Origin: Ignavibacteriales bacterium
GTDB taxonomy: Bacteria; Bacteroidota; Ignavibacteria; Ignavibacteriales; Melioribacteraceae
DNA length: 13,631 bases
Direction: 5' to 3'
NCBI GenBank assembly: GCA_020059785.1
Contig: JAGVBL010000303.1
Location: 1-13,631, forward strand
In this document: positions 1 to 7,520 of the stretch, in pieces
Position numbering within the stretch: position 1 is the first letter of the stretch
Layout of the letters: each line of letters opens with the position of its first letter
The notes under the pieces: generated by a model
Told to the model about the DNA's origin: nothing
The model's input: the letters and a program-made list of their open reading frames with translations, nothing else
The model's database searches: none
Position numbers and translations under genes: made by a program

Positions 1-567
1 AACAAAATGTCCGGCACCATTTTCGCCAACCCAGTCGCAGCATGGAGTTCCATCTTCAACTTTAGCAGCAATAGATTGAAATATTGGTTTAACAAACTTC
101 CATGCATCCGGAGAACCACCGGGCATAATGGAAGGACCTTTTAGTGCTCCTTCTTCTCCGCCGGAAACTCCAGTTCCAATATAAAGGAAACCTTTTTCTT
201 CAACATATTTTGTCCTTCTTATTGAATCAGGAAAGTGAGAATTACCTCCATCAATAATAATATCCCCTTTTTCCAGATGAGGGATTAATAATTCAATAAA
301 GTCATCAACCGGTTTACCGGCTTTAACCATAAGCATAATTTTACGAGGTCTTTTTAATGAAGCAACCAGTTCTTCTATAGAAGATGTGCCTATTATTTTT
401 TTCCCCTTGCCGCGACCGTTTACAAATGCATTTACCTTATCAACTGTTCGATTGTAGACTGAAACAGTAAAACCGTGACTTTCCATGTTCAATACAAGGT
501 TCTCGCCCATAACTGCCAATCCAACCAAACCGATATCTGCACTTGCAATTAATTCACCTTTTTGCAT
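1..567 (-). CDS. gnd: 6-phosphogluconate dehydrogenase, decarboxylating (N-terminal part; cut by window edge)
   Basis: The first 189 residues are visible and the C-terminal part lies outside the window. The enzyme oxidatively decarboxylates 6-phosphogluconate to ribulose 5-phosphate with NAD(P)+ in the cytoplasm. The Rossmann signature IGLVGLAVMGENL is at residues 12-24, the dinucleotide-ribose contact motif NRT at 39-41, IDGGNS at 105-110 and the substrate motif GVSGGEEGA at 133-141. The last visible residues, GAGHFV (184-189), normally sit just before the catalytic Lys, so the window ends at the active site. The start is the ATG at 567-565, with AAGGAG at 580-575 spaced 7 nt. It follows the LarA-family gene by 20 nt, so it probably belongs to the same transcript. 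A gnd gene beside uxaE is also known in the Thermotoga maritima uronate locus, which supports a sugar-acid role here rather than a generic housekeeping one (inference). Confidence 0.95.
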   Translation of the reverse strand, partial: MQKGELIASADIGLVGLAVMGENLVLNMESHGFTVSVYNRTVDKVNAFVNGRGKGKKIIGTSSIEELVASLKRPRKIMLMVKAGKPVDDFIELLIPHLEKGDIIIDGGNSHFPDSIRRTKYVEEKGFLYIGTGVSGGEEGALKGPSIMPGGSPDAWKFVKPIFQSIAAKVEDGTPCCDWVGENGAGHFV

Positions 568-574
568 TTTACTA

Positions 575-580
575 CTCCTT
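575..580 (-). promoter_or_regulatory. ribosome binding site of gnd
   Basis: AAGGAG on the minus strand lies 7 nt before the ATG at 567. It fixes the start of the truncated gnd gene and is among the strongest Shine-Dalgarno matches in the window. This suggests that gnd is translated independently of the upstream larA-like gene. Confidence 0.7.
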
Positions 581-587
581 ATTTTAT

Positions 588-1862
588 TCAGTTATTAAAA
601 CGATCTTTGTGTGCCCATAATCCAAGAGCAGGATTTGATATAAAAAATATTTCTTCTCCATCGGGCATAGTATTATATCCATCCGATAATTTACCGGGAT
701 TATATTTATTCATCATTGTATTTAAGTCGGCATACTTAAAATTAACATTCTCAATTTCTTCTTTTGATAAAGAGCCGGGACAGTATGTAATAGTAAATCT
801 ATTTTCCGATGAACCATGAATAAGATGAGCTGCCGCACTCAAATTATTTTTAAGTTCATCATTATCATTAACGAATTGTAAAATTTCCGGAGTAGTTTTA
901 TATCCGTATTTTCTAATTAACCGGTCAATTTCTCTGTCCTCACCAAATTCTTTTAATCCGGGTGCAAGAACAATTAACTCGCCACCATCAGCAATTGCCA
1001 TACGTGTTCTATAAACACTTTTATTTCCGAGCCATGTACTTTTAAATTCATGAGGATCGAGATATACAACAACTTTATTCAAAGGTTTTTCCAGCATTAC
1101 AAAATTAACTTTCAAAGAGAGCTGGGCTGCCAGTTTAAAACAGTCATAATCGTCACCGATATATAAACCTTTAATAACAAGCTCTCCCATTTCATTTTTA
1201 TCAACTACTGTAAGCACATAAATTATTGGAAGATGTTTAGCAAAATTATCAGAAGCATAGTTTAGAACCTGTCGAACAGGATTATCGGCTCTACCCATAA
1301 TTCTTTCCATTCCGTAAACAGCACCAAGGAAATGGCTTTTGTTAATTCCTTCGCGACCTCCGGTTCCAACAAAAATATTTTTATTATAGTTTGCCATACC
1401 AATTACTTCGTGAGGAACAACCTGACCAACAGAAACAATCAGATCGTGATTTCCTTCAACCAGCAATTTGTTAACCTGAGCCGGCCATGTATAATTCAAC
1501 TTACCTTCCGATACTTTACTAATAAACTCTGAAGGGACTTCGCCAAGTGTAAAAAGATCGTTCCGCCAATTATGAACCCTGAATAATTCAAGCGGAATAT
1601 CTCCATACATAGTTTTTATTTCGTGTTCGCTCATTTTTGCATGAGTTCCGAGTGCGGGTAAAATATCAGTAAGATATTCTTTGTAGTATTGATACAAATA
1701 GCGTGTTATGATTCCAGCTTGAGAATGGAATCTTGTAAAATCGGGGGGAATAGCGAGGACTCTTTTTTTATATCCCAGTTTAGAAAGAGAAGAATAAATT
1801 GCTTCCCGGATTTCATTTTCCGATAAAGAAATTTTTTCGTGACCTTTTGCAAATAGTAACAT
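588..1862 (-). CDS. LarA-superfamily nickel-pincer racemase/epimerase, probable sugar-acid C2-epimerase
   Basis: This 424-residue protein resembles the lactate racemase LarA family (DUF2088 N-terminal domain plus C-terminal domain), near the usual family length of about 420-430. These enzymes use a nickel pincer nucleotide to racemise or epimerise 2-hydroxy acids by hydride transfer. Visible motifs are PPDFTR (39-44), LGTHAKMS (71-78), a His in RVHNW (97), VVPHEVIG with His151, Lys161, KSHF with His177 and a W..NK segment with Lys281 before a GGELIVLAPG stretch. The spacing His151-Lys161-His177 equals that of His174-Lys184-His200 in Lactiplantibacillus plantarum LarA (pincer-linked Lys, Ni-ligand His), recalled from family knowledge. 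The 'GTHR' Arg usual in lactate racemase appears to be Ala75, so the substrate is probably not lactate. It lies 14 nt after kdgK and 20 nt before gnd. Characterised LarA homologues include a D-gluconate 2-epimerase; gluconate/mannonate is my best guess here. No signal peptide is seen, so it should be cytoplasmic. Confidence 0.8.
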   Translation of the reverse strand: MLLFAKGHEKISLSENEIREAIYSSLSKLGYKKRVLAIPPDFTRFHSQAGIITRYLYQYYKEYLTDILPALGTHAKMSEHEIKTMYGDIPLELFRVHNWRNDLFTLGEVPSEFISKVSEGKLNYTWPAQVNKLLVEGNHDLIVSVGQVVPHEVIGMANYNKNIFVGTGGREGINKSHFLGAVYGMERIMGRADNPVRQVLNYASDNFAKHLPIIYVLTVVDKNEMGELVIKGLYIGDDYDCFKLAAQLSLKVNFVMLEKPLNKVVVYLDPHEFKSTWLGNKSVYRTRMAIADGGELIVLAPGLKEFGEDREIDRLIRKYGYKTTPEILQFVNDNDELKNNLSAAAHLIHGSSENRFTITYCPGSLSKEEIENVNFKYADLNTMMNKYNPGKLSDGYNTMPDGEEIFFISNPALGLWAHKDRFNN

Positions 1863-1876
1863 ATCTATTTTCTAAA

Positions 1877-2965
1877 TTATCTTTGAATTCTTGCTGAGCC
1901 ACCTTTTGCAAATGCTCTTACTTCATCTATTGTAGCCATGGTAGTATCACCGGGATAAGTTGTAAGAAGAGCACCATGTGCCCAACCAAGTTTAACAGCA
2001 TCTTCAGGAGATTCATTTGTTATTAAACCGTAGAAAAATCCTGCAGCAAAACCGTCGCCGCCTCCAACTCTATCGTAAACATCAAGCTCTGCAGTAGGTG
2101 CAGAATATGTTTTACCATTAATCCATGCAACAGCGCTCCAGCTATGTCTGTTTGTTGAGTGTACTTCTCTTAATGTTGTTGCAACAATTTTAACCTGAGG
2201 ATATTTTTTAATTACATTATCAATCATACCGAAAAATGTTGAAGGATCTAATTTGGATTTAGCAGCAACTTCGGGACCCGGAATTCCGAGACCTTTTTGC
2301 AAATCCTCTTCATTGCCAACAAGAACATCAACATGTTTAACAATCTGGTTAATAACTTCTGCAGCTTTCTTTTCTCCGCCCCAAATATTCCAGAGTTTAG
2401 CACGGAAGTTCAGATCGAAACTTGTAACAGCGCCGGCTTTCTTTGCGGCTTTCATTCCATCAATAATAACCTGTCCTGTAGTTTCAGAAAGAGATGCAAA
2501 TATTCCGCCGCTATGAAACCATTTAACTCCACCGGAGAAAATTTCGTCCCAGTTAAAATCGCCGGGTTTAAGGAGTGCAGCAGCTTCGTTTGAACGATTA
2601 TAAAAAACTACCGGTGCGCGGACACCAAGACCTCTATCGCTAAAAACGGTAGCCATGTTAGGTCCGTTTACACCATTATGTTTAAATTTTTTATAGAAGG
2701 GTTTAACTCCCATCGCTTTAACGCGTTCTGCAATTAAATCCCCAATCGGATATTCAACCATAGCCGTAGCAATTGCAGTATTTAGCTTAAAACAATCTGC
2801 AAGATTAGCTGCGGCATTAAATTCACCGCCGCTTACATGTATTTTACATTCGGTTGCTTTTCTAAACGGAACTATTCCGGTATCCAAACGATGAACAAGA
2901 GCACCAAGAGAAACAAAATCCAGTGCTGCTTTAGCGTTGATATTTAATCCATCTGCTGATGACAT
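1877..2965 (-). CDS. kdgK: 2-keto-3-deoxygluconate kinase (PfkB/ribokinase family)
   Basis: A 362-residue PfkB-family sugar kinase that phosphorylates 2-keto-3-deoxy-D-gluconate (KDG) to KDPG with ATP. The N-terminal substrate-binding GGEFN motif is at residues 46-50, FDLNFR at 183-188, and the C-terminal PfkB signature appears as DRVGGGDGFAAG (298-309), with Asp304 as the expected catalytic base. The Gly-Gly-Gly-Asp variant in place of the common Gly-Ala-Gly-Asp is, as I recall, usual for KDG kinases of this type. The start ATG at 2965 has AGGAGA at 2976-2971, spaced 5 nt. It follows uxuB after 59 nt, the longest gap in the catabolic block, so an internal promoter is possible. It feeds the aldolase encoded upstream at 4529-3882. 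KDG can come from mannonate or from unsaturated uronates released by the PL9 lyase. Another sugar or sugar-acid kinase activity cannot be excluded from sequence alone. Confidence 0.85.
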   Translation of the reverse strand: MSSADGLNINAKAALDFVSLGALVHRLDTGIVPFRKATECKIHVSGGEFNAAANLADCFKLNTAIATAMVEYPIGDLIAERVKAMGVKPFYKKFKHNGVNGPNMATVFSDRGLGVRAPVVFYNRSNEAAALLKPGDFNWDEIFSGGVKWFHSGGIFASLSETTGQVIIDGMKAAKKAGAVTSFDLNFRAKLWNIWGGEKKAAEVINQIVKHVDVLVGNEEDLQKGLGIPGPEVAAKSKLDPSTFFGMIDNVIKKYPQVKIVATTLREVHSTNRHSWSAVAWINGKTYSAPTAELDVYDRVGGGDGFAAGFFYGLITNESPEDAVKLGWAHGALLTTYPGDTTMATIDEVRAFAKGGSARIQR

Positions 2966-2970
2966 AATTG

Positions 2971-2976
2971 TCTCCT
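2971..2976 (-). promoter_or_regulatory. ribosome binding site of kdgK
   Basis: AGGAGA on the minus strand lies 5 nt before the ATG at 2965. It decides this start and supports independent initiation of kdgK after the 59-nt gap. Confidence 0.65.
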
Positions 2977-2980
2977 GAAT

Positions 2981-2995
2981 TTATTATCGTTATAA
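2981..2995 (-). promoter_or_regulatory. possible operator-like motif upstream of kdgK
   Basis: A near-palindrome (plus strand TTATTATCGTTATAA) lies in the 59-nt uxuB-kdgK gap just upstream of the kdgK ribosome binding site. Its ATCGTT core is shared with the two repeats upstream of dctP at 11773-11792. In an AT-rich genome this could be chance, and no clear -10/-35 pair accompanies it. Confidence 0.2.
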
Positions 2996-3011
2996 AATTT
3001 TTTAACCAGAA

Positions 3012-3028
3012 TTGAGAAAATTTCTCAA
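3012..3028. repeat. 17-bp perfect inverted repeat spanning the uxuB stop codon
   Basis: The arms TTGAGAAA and TTTCTCAA flank a single central base. The repeat covers the uxuB stop codon (3027-3025). In RNA it could only form a short AU-rich stem with a 3-nt loop, and no uridine tract follows directly, so it is a poor terminator candidate. As DNA it could be a protein-binding palindrome just upstream of kdgK. The function is unknown. Confidence 0.35.
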
Positions 3029-3870
3029 ACACCGGAGTATGCGCTAAAACCGCCATCAACCGGAAGAACAATACCGGTAACAAACTTTGAAATATCCGAT
3101 GCAAGATATAATAAAGCTCCGGAAACTTCTTCGGGTTCTCCGAATCTACCCATTGGAGTGTTGGAAATGATTTTATTTCCTCTTGCAGTCAGTTCACCTG
3201 TTTTCTCATCAGTTAATAAGAACCTGTTTTGATTAGTTAAAAAGAAACCGGGTGCAATTGCATTAACTCTAACGTTTACTTTTGCAAAATGAACTGCGAG
3301 CCACTGTGTTAAATTATTTATTGATGCTTTGGCAGCAGAGTAAGCCGGAATTTTAGTAAGAGGACGGTAAGAGTTCATTGAAGAAATATTTATTATCGAT
3401 CCGCCTCTTACAAGCATATCTTCGGCAAAAACCATAGTTGGTAAAACAGTTCCGAGGAAATTTAAGTCGAATACACTTCTAAATCCTTCGAGATCCAATC
3501 CAAAAAAAGATTTAGACATATCACCAAGGTTTTCTTTAGTTATAAATTCATTAGAAGTTGTTGCAGTAGGGGCATTACCTCCAGCACCGTTTATCAGAAT
3601 ATCTATTTTACCTAATTCTTCATTTACCTCTTCTTTAGCTTTAACCAGACTTTCTTTATTCAGAACGTTAGCAACAACGCAGAGAACCGGAGCGCCGCTT
3701 TTCTTTGCAAGTCCCTGTGCACATTCATCGCATCTTCCTTGTTTATAATCCATTATTGCAACTTTAGCACCGGCTTTAAGCATAGTTTGAGCAAATATAT
3801 TTCCAAACACTCCGCACCCACCTGTAACTATGCAGACTTTGCCTTTCAAATCATCAAAAGAAACATTCAT
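3025..3870 (-). CDS. uxuB: SDR-family D-mannonate oxidoreductase (fructuronate reductase)
   Basis: A 281-residue classical short-chain dehydrogenase. The Rossmann motif TGGCGVFG is at 16-23 and NGAGG at 94-98. The catalytic tetrad is Asn137, Ser164, Tyr177 and Lys181 (YSAAK), and an APGFF segment follows at 206-210. The expected reaction is NAD(P)H-dependent reduction of D-fructuronate to D-mannonate in the cytoplasm. The length and the insertion around 105-130 (ending FFGLDLEGF) fit the Bacillus-type SDR UxuB better than KduD, which is nearer 250 residues. It is unrelated to the longer E. coli UxuB family. The start ATG at 3870 has AAGGAA at 3883-3878, spaced 7 nt, and this site overlaps the stop codon of the aldolase gene, so the two are co-translated. 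Position after UxaC, UxaE and the aldolase supports the call. KduD-like activity on unsaturated-uronate intermediates remains possible. Confidence 0.8.
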   Translation of the reverse strand: MNVSFDDLKGKVCIVTGGCGVFGNIFAQTMLKAGAKVAIMDYKQGRCDECAQGLAKKSGAPVLCVVANVLNKESLVKAKEEVNEELGKIDILINGAGGNAPTATTSNEFITKENLGDMSKSFFGLDLEGFRSVFDLNFLGTVLPTMVFAEDMLVRGGSIINISSMNSYRPLTKIPAYSAAKASINNLTQWLAVHFAKVNVRVNAIAPGFFLTNQNRFLLTDEKTGELTARGNKIISNTPMGRFGEPEEVSGALLYLASDISKFVTGIVLPVDGGFSAYSGV

Positions 3871-3881
3871 TTTGCTATTCC

Positions 3882-4529
3882 TTATTTGTTAACAACTTTT
3901 GAAATATTATCCATTATGATCTTAGCATTATCCGTAAGCTTAGAATAATTTTCTTTTTCAATTGCATCCTTATCAAGCAGAGCTGAACCAACACCAACAG
4001 CACAAGCTCCTGCTTTTAGCCAGTCACCCGCATTAGTTAAACTAACTCCACCTGTCGGCATTAATTTTAAATGTGGCATTGGTGCAAGAATTCCTTTAAA
4101 GAAATCCATTCCAAGAACATCCGCGGGAAATACTTTTATTATATCAGCGCCGGATTCGTAAGCTGTCTGAATTTCCGTAGGTGTAAAGCATCCGGGCATT
4201 GCCGGTATATCGTACTTATGTGCTGTTTCAATAATCTCCTTTTTGAAGATAGGACTAACAACATATTTTGCACCGGCTTTAATTGCATCTTCGGCAACAT
4301 TACTATTGAGTACCGAGCCAACACCAATAATTATATTTTTATCAAGTTCTTCAGACATTTTTTCAATCAATTGAATTGCATTAGGAACCGTCATTGTAAT
4401 TTCTGCAACAGATAAACCTCCGGCGTATATTGCCTCAATAACTTTCTTCAGTTTTTCCGGTTCTTTAATCCTAAGAACGGCAACAGCTTTACGTAATACA
4501 ATTTCCTCAACTATCTTTTCTCTGTTCAT
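3882..4529 (-). CDS. eda: KDPG aldolase (2-dehydro-3-deoxyphosphogluconate aldolase, KDPG/KHG type)
   Basis: A 215-residue class I aldolase that splits KDPG into pyruvate and glyceraldehyde 3-phosphate in the cytoplasm. The Schiff-base Lys is Lys132 in IIKVFPAD (130-137). The general base is Glu43 in AEITMTVPNA (42-51), a variant that also occurs in the Thermotoga enzyme, as I recall. The phosphate-binding PTGG is at 158-161 and VGVGSALL at 178-185. The length matches the family (about 205-215). The ATG at 4529 lies one base after the uxaE stop (4533-4531). No strong ribosome binding site is visible, so translation is probably coupled to uxaE. It completes the lower uronate pathway together with kdgK. 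Activity on KDPGal or 2-keto-4-hydroxyglutarate is also possible in this family. Confidence 0.93.
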   Translation of the reverse strand: MNREKIVEEIVLRKAVAVLRIKEPEKLKKVIEAIYAGGLSVAEITMTVPNAIQLIEKMSEELDKNIIIGVGSVLNSNVAEDAIKAGAKYVVSPIFKKEIIETAHKYDIPAMPGCFTPTEIQTAYESGADIIKVFPADVLGMDFFKGILAPMPHLKLMPTGGVSLTNAGDWLKAGACAVGVGSALLDKDAIEKENYSKLTDNAKIIMDNISKVVNK

Positions 4530-4530
4530 A

Positions 4531-6081
4531 CTATTTAAATGGTTCCAGATGTTTTATGAAATGTTTAATTAGAAAATCGTAATGTGTTTCTTCGTTTTCA
4601 ATCAGGCATTGTAAAATTTTATCTTTGAAAAGATAGTTTCCGGATGGTTCTTTATCTGTTAAAACACGACCGAATGTAACATGTAAAACCTGACGCGCAT
4701 CATTAGAATCGAATAATGCAATTAATTGCTGATCTGTAAGTTCTTTAGCTGGCAGTACTTTATTTATATCCGCAGAAACGTGATACGATTTCTTTTCTGT
4801 TTCGTAAAGATTTCTTGAGAAATCAAGAATCTCTCTAAACAGATCCGGTTTTTTAGCAGCAATAACTTTCAAAGCTTCAAGATAACTTGTTCCGGCAGTT
4901 TTAACATGTGTATATGCTTCTTTTAGCGAACCGATTACTCTATAAACAGAGAATTTATCGCTGCCTGAATGTAAGCTGATTTTATAATTACCAAAATGCT
5001 TTGTAATTGAAAGATGCTTCTTGTATTCTGCTTTGAACAATTCGATATCACCTTTGTAGTCAATTCCTTTTTCAAAATCTCCTATAAAACGCGGCGCAAG
5101 ACTTACAAATTTAACATTCAACCGGTTTAGCTCATTTGCAAAAAAGAAATGTTCAAACGGACTTGTTACAGATTCGGTTTCATCAACAGAGACTTCAATT
5201 TCGAAATTATCCGTAGAACATTTGGAAGCCAGATAATCATACAATTTTTTAATATGTGCAATTGCTTTTCCGTATTTAGTGTATGCTCTTAAAAAGTTGT
5301 TAACAGTAACGTTAATAGAAAAATTTTCTGCAATAGCAAAGCTCTTACCAGCATATCTTTTCTCAGCATTCGGGAAAGAATCGTTCAGTTCATTCCATGG
5401 GAGACCCGATGCAATTTTAAATAATTCTTCCTCGCTGTAATTATCGGCATTATTATTAACATGTTCGCTCGGATCGAAAGTAAACATTGTGAATCCGGCA
5501 CCGAGCATTAGATCAATATCCTCAGTTGATTTTAAGTGATCAGCATCGGAACCAAATCCGCTTTTATAACCTTCCTGAAATACAGACCATACAGCAGCAT
5601 CCATAACCATTTCTGGTTTGCGGTTAGTTCTTGCAAGCTCGCGAATCGATTGCTGTGCAAGTATCGGATAAAAGTCGCTCCCTTTTAATGATCTTATATG
5701 ACCGCCGTTTGCAAGACCAAGCCGATCGCCAAATCCGAATGAGTTTTTTAATCCTACTACTTTTGGAATGGTATAACTGAAAATCGATTGAAGAGTAATT
5801 CTGTTAGTAGTAGTTAAAAAACATCTTTTAAAATATAAATCGGGATATGGAGTATTTCTTCTCTCACCTTCAAATTTGTTTATGGAATCTGAATTGTGAG
5901 TAACGATGTAAAGATATTTATAATTATACTCTTTACCGATAAAATAAATTGAATCTTCCAACCTGTTAACAGACATTGGATAAAGTAGAATAGAATATTC
6001 ATTATTCAGTTTTAAGCTGACGGGTTTATTTTGATCATTGAATAATGATTGAAGATTTTTTTCAAATTCATTAATACTCAT
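4531..6081 (-). CDS. uxaE: tagaturonate/fructuronate epimerase
   Basis: A protein of 516 residues resembling UxaE of Thermotoga maritima, which interconverts D-tagaturonate and D-fructuronate. It lets galacturonate enter the mannonate branch without the altronate enzymes UxaB and UxaA. Family-like segments are GFGDRLGLANGGHIRS (116-131), a MDAAVWSVFQEG stretch (160-171), FGSDADHLKS (176-185) and LHSGSDKFSVYRVIG (370-384). The conserved His and Asp residues in these are likely metal or substrate ligands. An in-frame TTG at 6093 directly follows the uxaC stop. I prefer the ATG at 6081 because a purine-rich GAGAG stretch lies upstream and the coding then starts with MSINEF. Spacing to uxaC is 12 nt and to the aldolase 1 nt. 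No signal peptide is seen, so it is cytoplasmic. Family assignment is by recognition of motifs and by context. Confidence 0.88.
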   Translation of the reverse strand: MSINEFEKNLQSLFNDQNKPVSLKLNNEYSILLYPMSVNRLEDSIYFIGKEYNYKYLYIVTHNSDSINKFEGERRNTPYPDLYFKRCFLTTTNRITLQSIFSYTIPKVVGLKNSFGFGDRLGLANGGHIRSLKGSDFYPILAQQSIRELARTNRKPEMVMDAAVWSVFQEGYKSGFGSDADHLKSTEDIDLMLGAGFTMFTFDPSEHVNNNADNYSEEELFKIASGLPWNELNDSFPNAEKRYAGKSFAIAENFSINVTVNNFLRAYTKYGKAIAHIKKLYDYLASKCSTDNFEIEVSVDETESVTSPFEHFFFANELNRLNVKFVSLAPRFIGDFEKGIDYKGDIELFKAEYKKHLSITKHFGNYKISLHSGSDKFSVYRVIGSLKEAYTHVKTAGTSYLEALKVIAAKKPDLFREILDFSRNLYETEKKSYHVSADINKVLPAKELTDQQLIALFDSNDARQVLHVTFGRVLTDKEPSGNYLFKDKILQCLIENEETHYDFLIKHFIKHLEPFK

Positions 6082-6093
6082 TTTATCTCTCAA

Positions 6094-7506
6094 TTATAGT
6101 TTATAAGTTTTCTTAACCAGGTTATAAGTTAAATCCTCTGCAATTTTAATTGCTTCGTCAATTGAAATAATATGACGTGCTACCAAACCAGCCAGAAAAT
6201 TGGAATCGATTCTGCGTGCAAGATCATGACGTGCGGGAATTGAAACGAAAGCACGCGTGTCATCGTTAAATCCTACTGTATTATAAAATCCAGCGGTTTC
6301 GGTAACCATTTGCCTGAAACGCGTCATACCTTCAATGCTGTCATGGAACCACCAGGATGGACCAAGTTTCATAGCCGGATAATGACCTGCTAACGGAGCG
6401 AGCTCGCGTGAATATGTGCTCTCATCAAGAGTGAAGACAATAGCAGTAAAGTCCGGGTGATTTCCATATTTGTTTAACAATTCTTTTAGATTGAATGTAA
6501 ATTCAGCATGCATCGGAATATCTGCCCCTTTATCAGTTCCATAATTGGCAAAGATAACCGGATTATGATTTCTATAAGAACCGGGATGAATTTGCATTAC
6601 AAGTCCGTCTTCAATACTCATCCTTGCCATTTCCATTAACATGTGTGCGGTAAATAATTCGGCATCTTCATTATTCGATTCACCCTTAAGACCTTTCTGA
6701 AATATTTTTTCTGCTTCACTGATAGATAATTCGTGTGTATAGGGAGAGAATACACCATGATCTGTAGAAGTACATCCAAGATTTTTGAAGAATGATCTAC
6801 GCTCTTCTAATGCCTGGACATATTTTTTGAATGATGAAATTTCATAACCGCAAACCCTTCCAAGCAATTCAATATTAGATTTCCAGGAGGAATTTGAAAG
6901 ATCGGTAACAGCATCCGGTCTGAAACATGGAATTACACGTCCATTCCATCCGGACTCTTTTATTTTTTTATGATTATCAAGACTATCGGTTGAAGCATCT
7001 GTAGTTGACAGTACTTCTATTTTGAATTTCTCGAATAGTCTGCGCGGCAAGTATTCAGGCGAATTCAATTTTTCATTTATTTCGTCATATATTTTGTCTG
7101 CATTTACACCATTAAGTTTTTCTTTAATACCAAAGACAACCGAAAATTCATGGTTCAGCCAAATGCCGGAGGGTGTACCTAAAAACAGATAATAATTGTC
7201 TGCAAATAATTTCCAGATTTTTCGTGGATCTTTTTCTACCTTCGTTCCATTTATTGAAGGAATCCCTAACGCTTCCATAGGAATTCCTTGTGAATAGAGC
7301 ATTCTGAACAAATAATGGTCGGGCGTAATAAATAACTGCGATGGATTTTCGAACGGTTTATTATCAACAAAAATACCCGGGTCTACATGTCCGTGGGGAC
7401 TAATAATGGGTAAAGATTTTATGTTGTCGAAAATTTCGCGTGCATAAGCACGTATTACAGTATCTGAATCAAAAAACCGATCGGGGTGAAGTTCAAAAGG
7501 TGACAT
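6094..7506 (-). CDS. uxaC: glucuronate/galacturonate isomerase (uronate isomerase)
   Basis: A 470-residue member of the amidohydrolase superfamily, close to the usual UxaC length of about 470. It isomerises D-glucuronate to D-fructuronate and D-galacturonate to D-tagaturonate in the cytoplasm. Diagnostic segments are SPHGHVDP (36-43, metal-binding His38 and His40), TTDAST (168-173), STDHG (247-251), QIHPGSYRNHN (305-315), GPSWWFHDS (382-390) and GFNDDTRAF (412-420). The start ATG at 7506 is preceded by AGGAAAGGAA. It lies 14 nt after the DUF4861-like gene and 12 nt before the uxaE start. As the first cytoplasmic catabolic gene, it places the entry of imported uronates at the head of this block. 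Confidence 0.96.
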   Translation of the reverse strand: MSPFELHPDRFFDSDTVIRAYAREIFDNIKSLPIISPHGHVDPGIFVDNKPFENPSQLFITPDHYLFRMLYSQGIPMEALGIPSINGTKVEKDPRKIWKLFADNYYLFLGTPSGIWLNHEFSVVFGIKEKLNGVNADKIYDEINEKLNSPEYLPRRLFEKFKIEVLSTTDASTDSLDNHKKIKESGWNGRVIPCFRPDAVTDLSNSSWKSNIELLGRVCGYEISSFKKYVQALEERRSFFKNLGCTSTDHGVFSPYTHELSISEAEKIFQKGLKGESNNEDAELFTAHMLMEMARMSIEDGLVMQIHPGSYRNHNPVIFANYGTDKGADIPMHAEFTFNLKELLNKYGNHPDFTAIVFTLDESTYSRELAPLAGHYPAMKLGPSWWFHDSIEGMTRFRQMVTETAGFYNTVGFNDDTRAFVSIPARHDLARRIDSNFLAGLVARHIISIDEAIKIAEDLTYNLVKKTYKL

Positions 7507-7520
7507 TTCCTTTCCTAAAA

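Noticed and set aside
562..819. Plus-strand open frame across the larA-gnd junction
   Set aside because: It overlaps two clear minus-strand genes and has no homology-like motif.
2253..2593. Plus-strand open frames within kdgK
   Set aside because: They lie fully opposite a well-supported PfkB kinase, have no ribosome binding site and no recognisable motif. They are shadows of the real gene.
4071..4415. Plus-strand open frame opposite the KDPG aldolase, rich in Cys, Asn and Phe
   Set aside because: The composition is that of an antisense shadow, and the aldolase on the other strand is certain.
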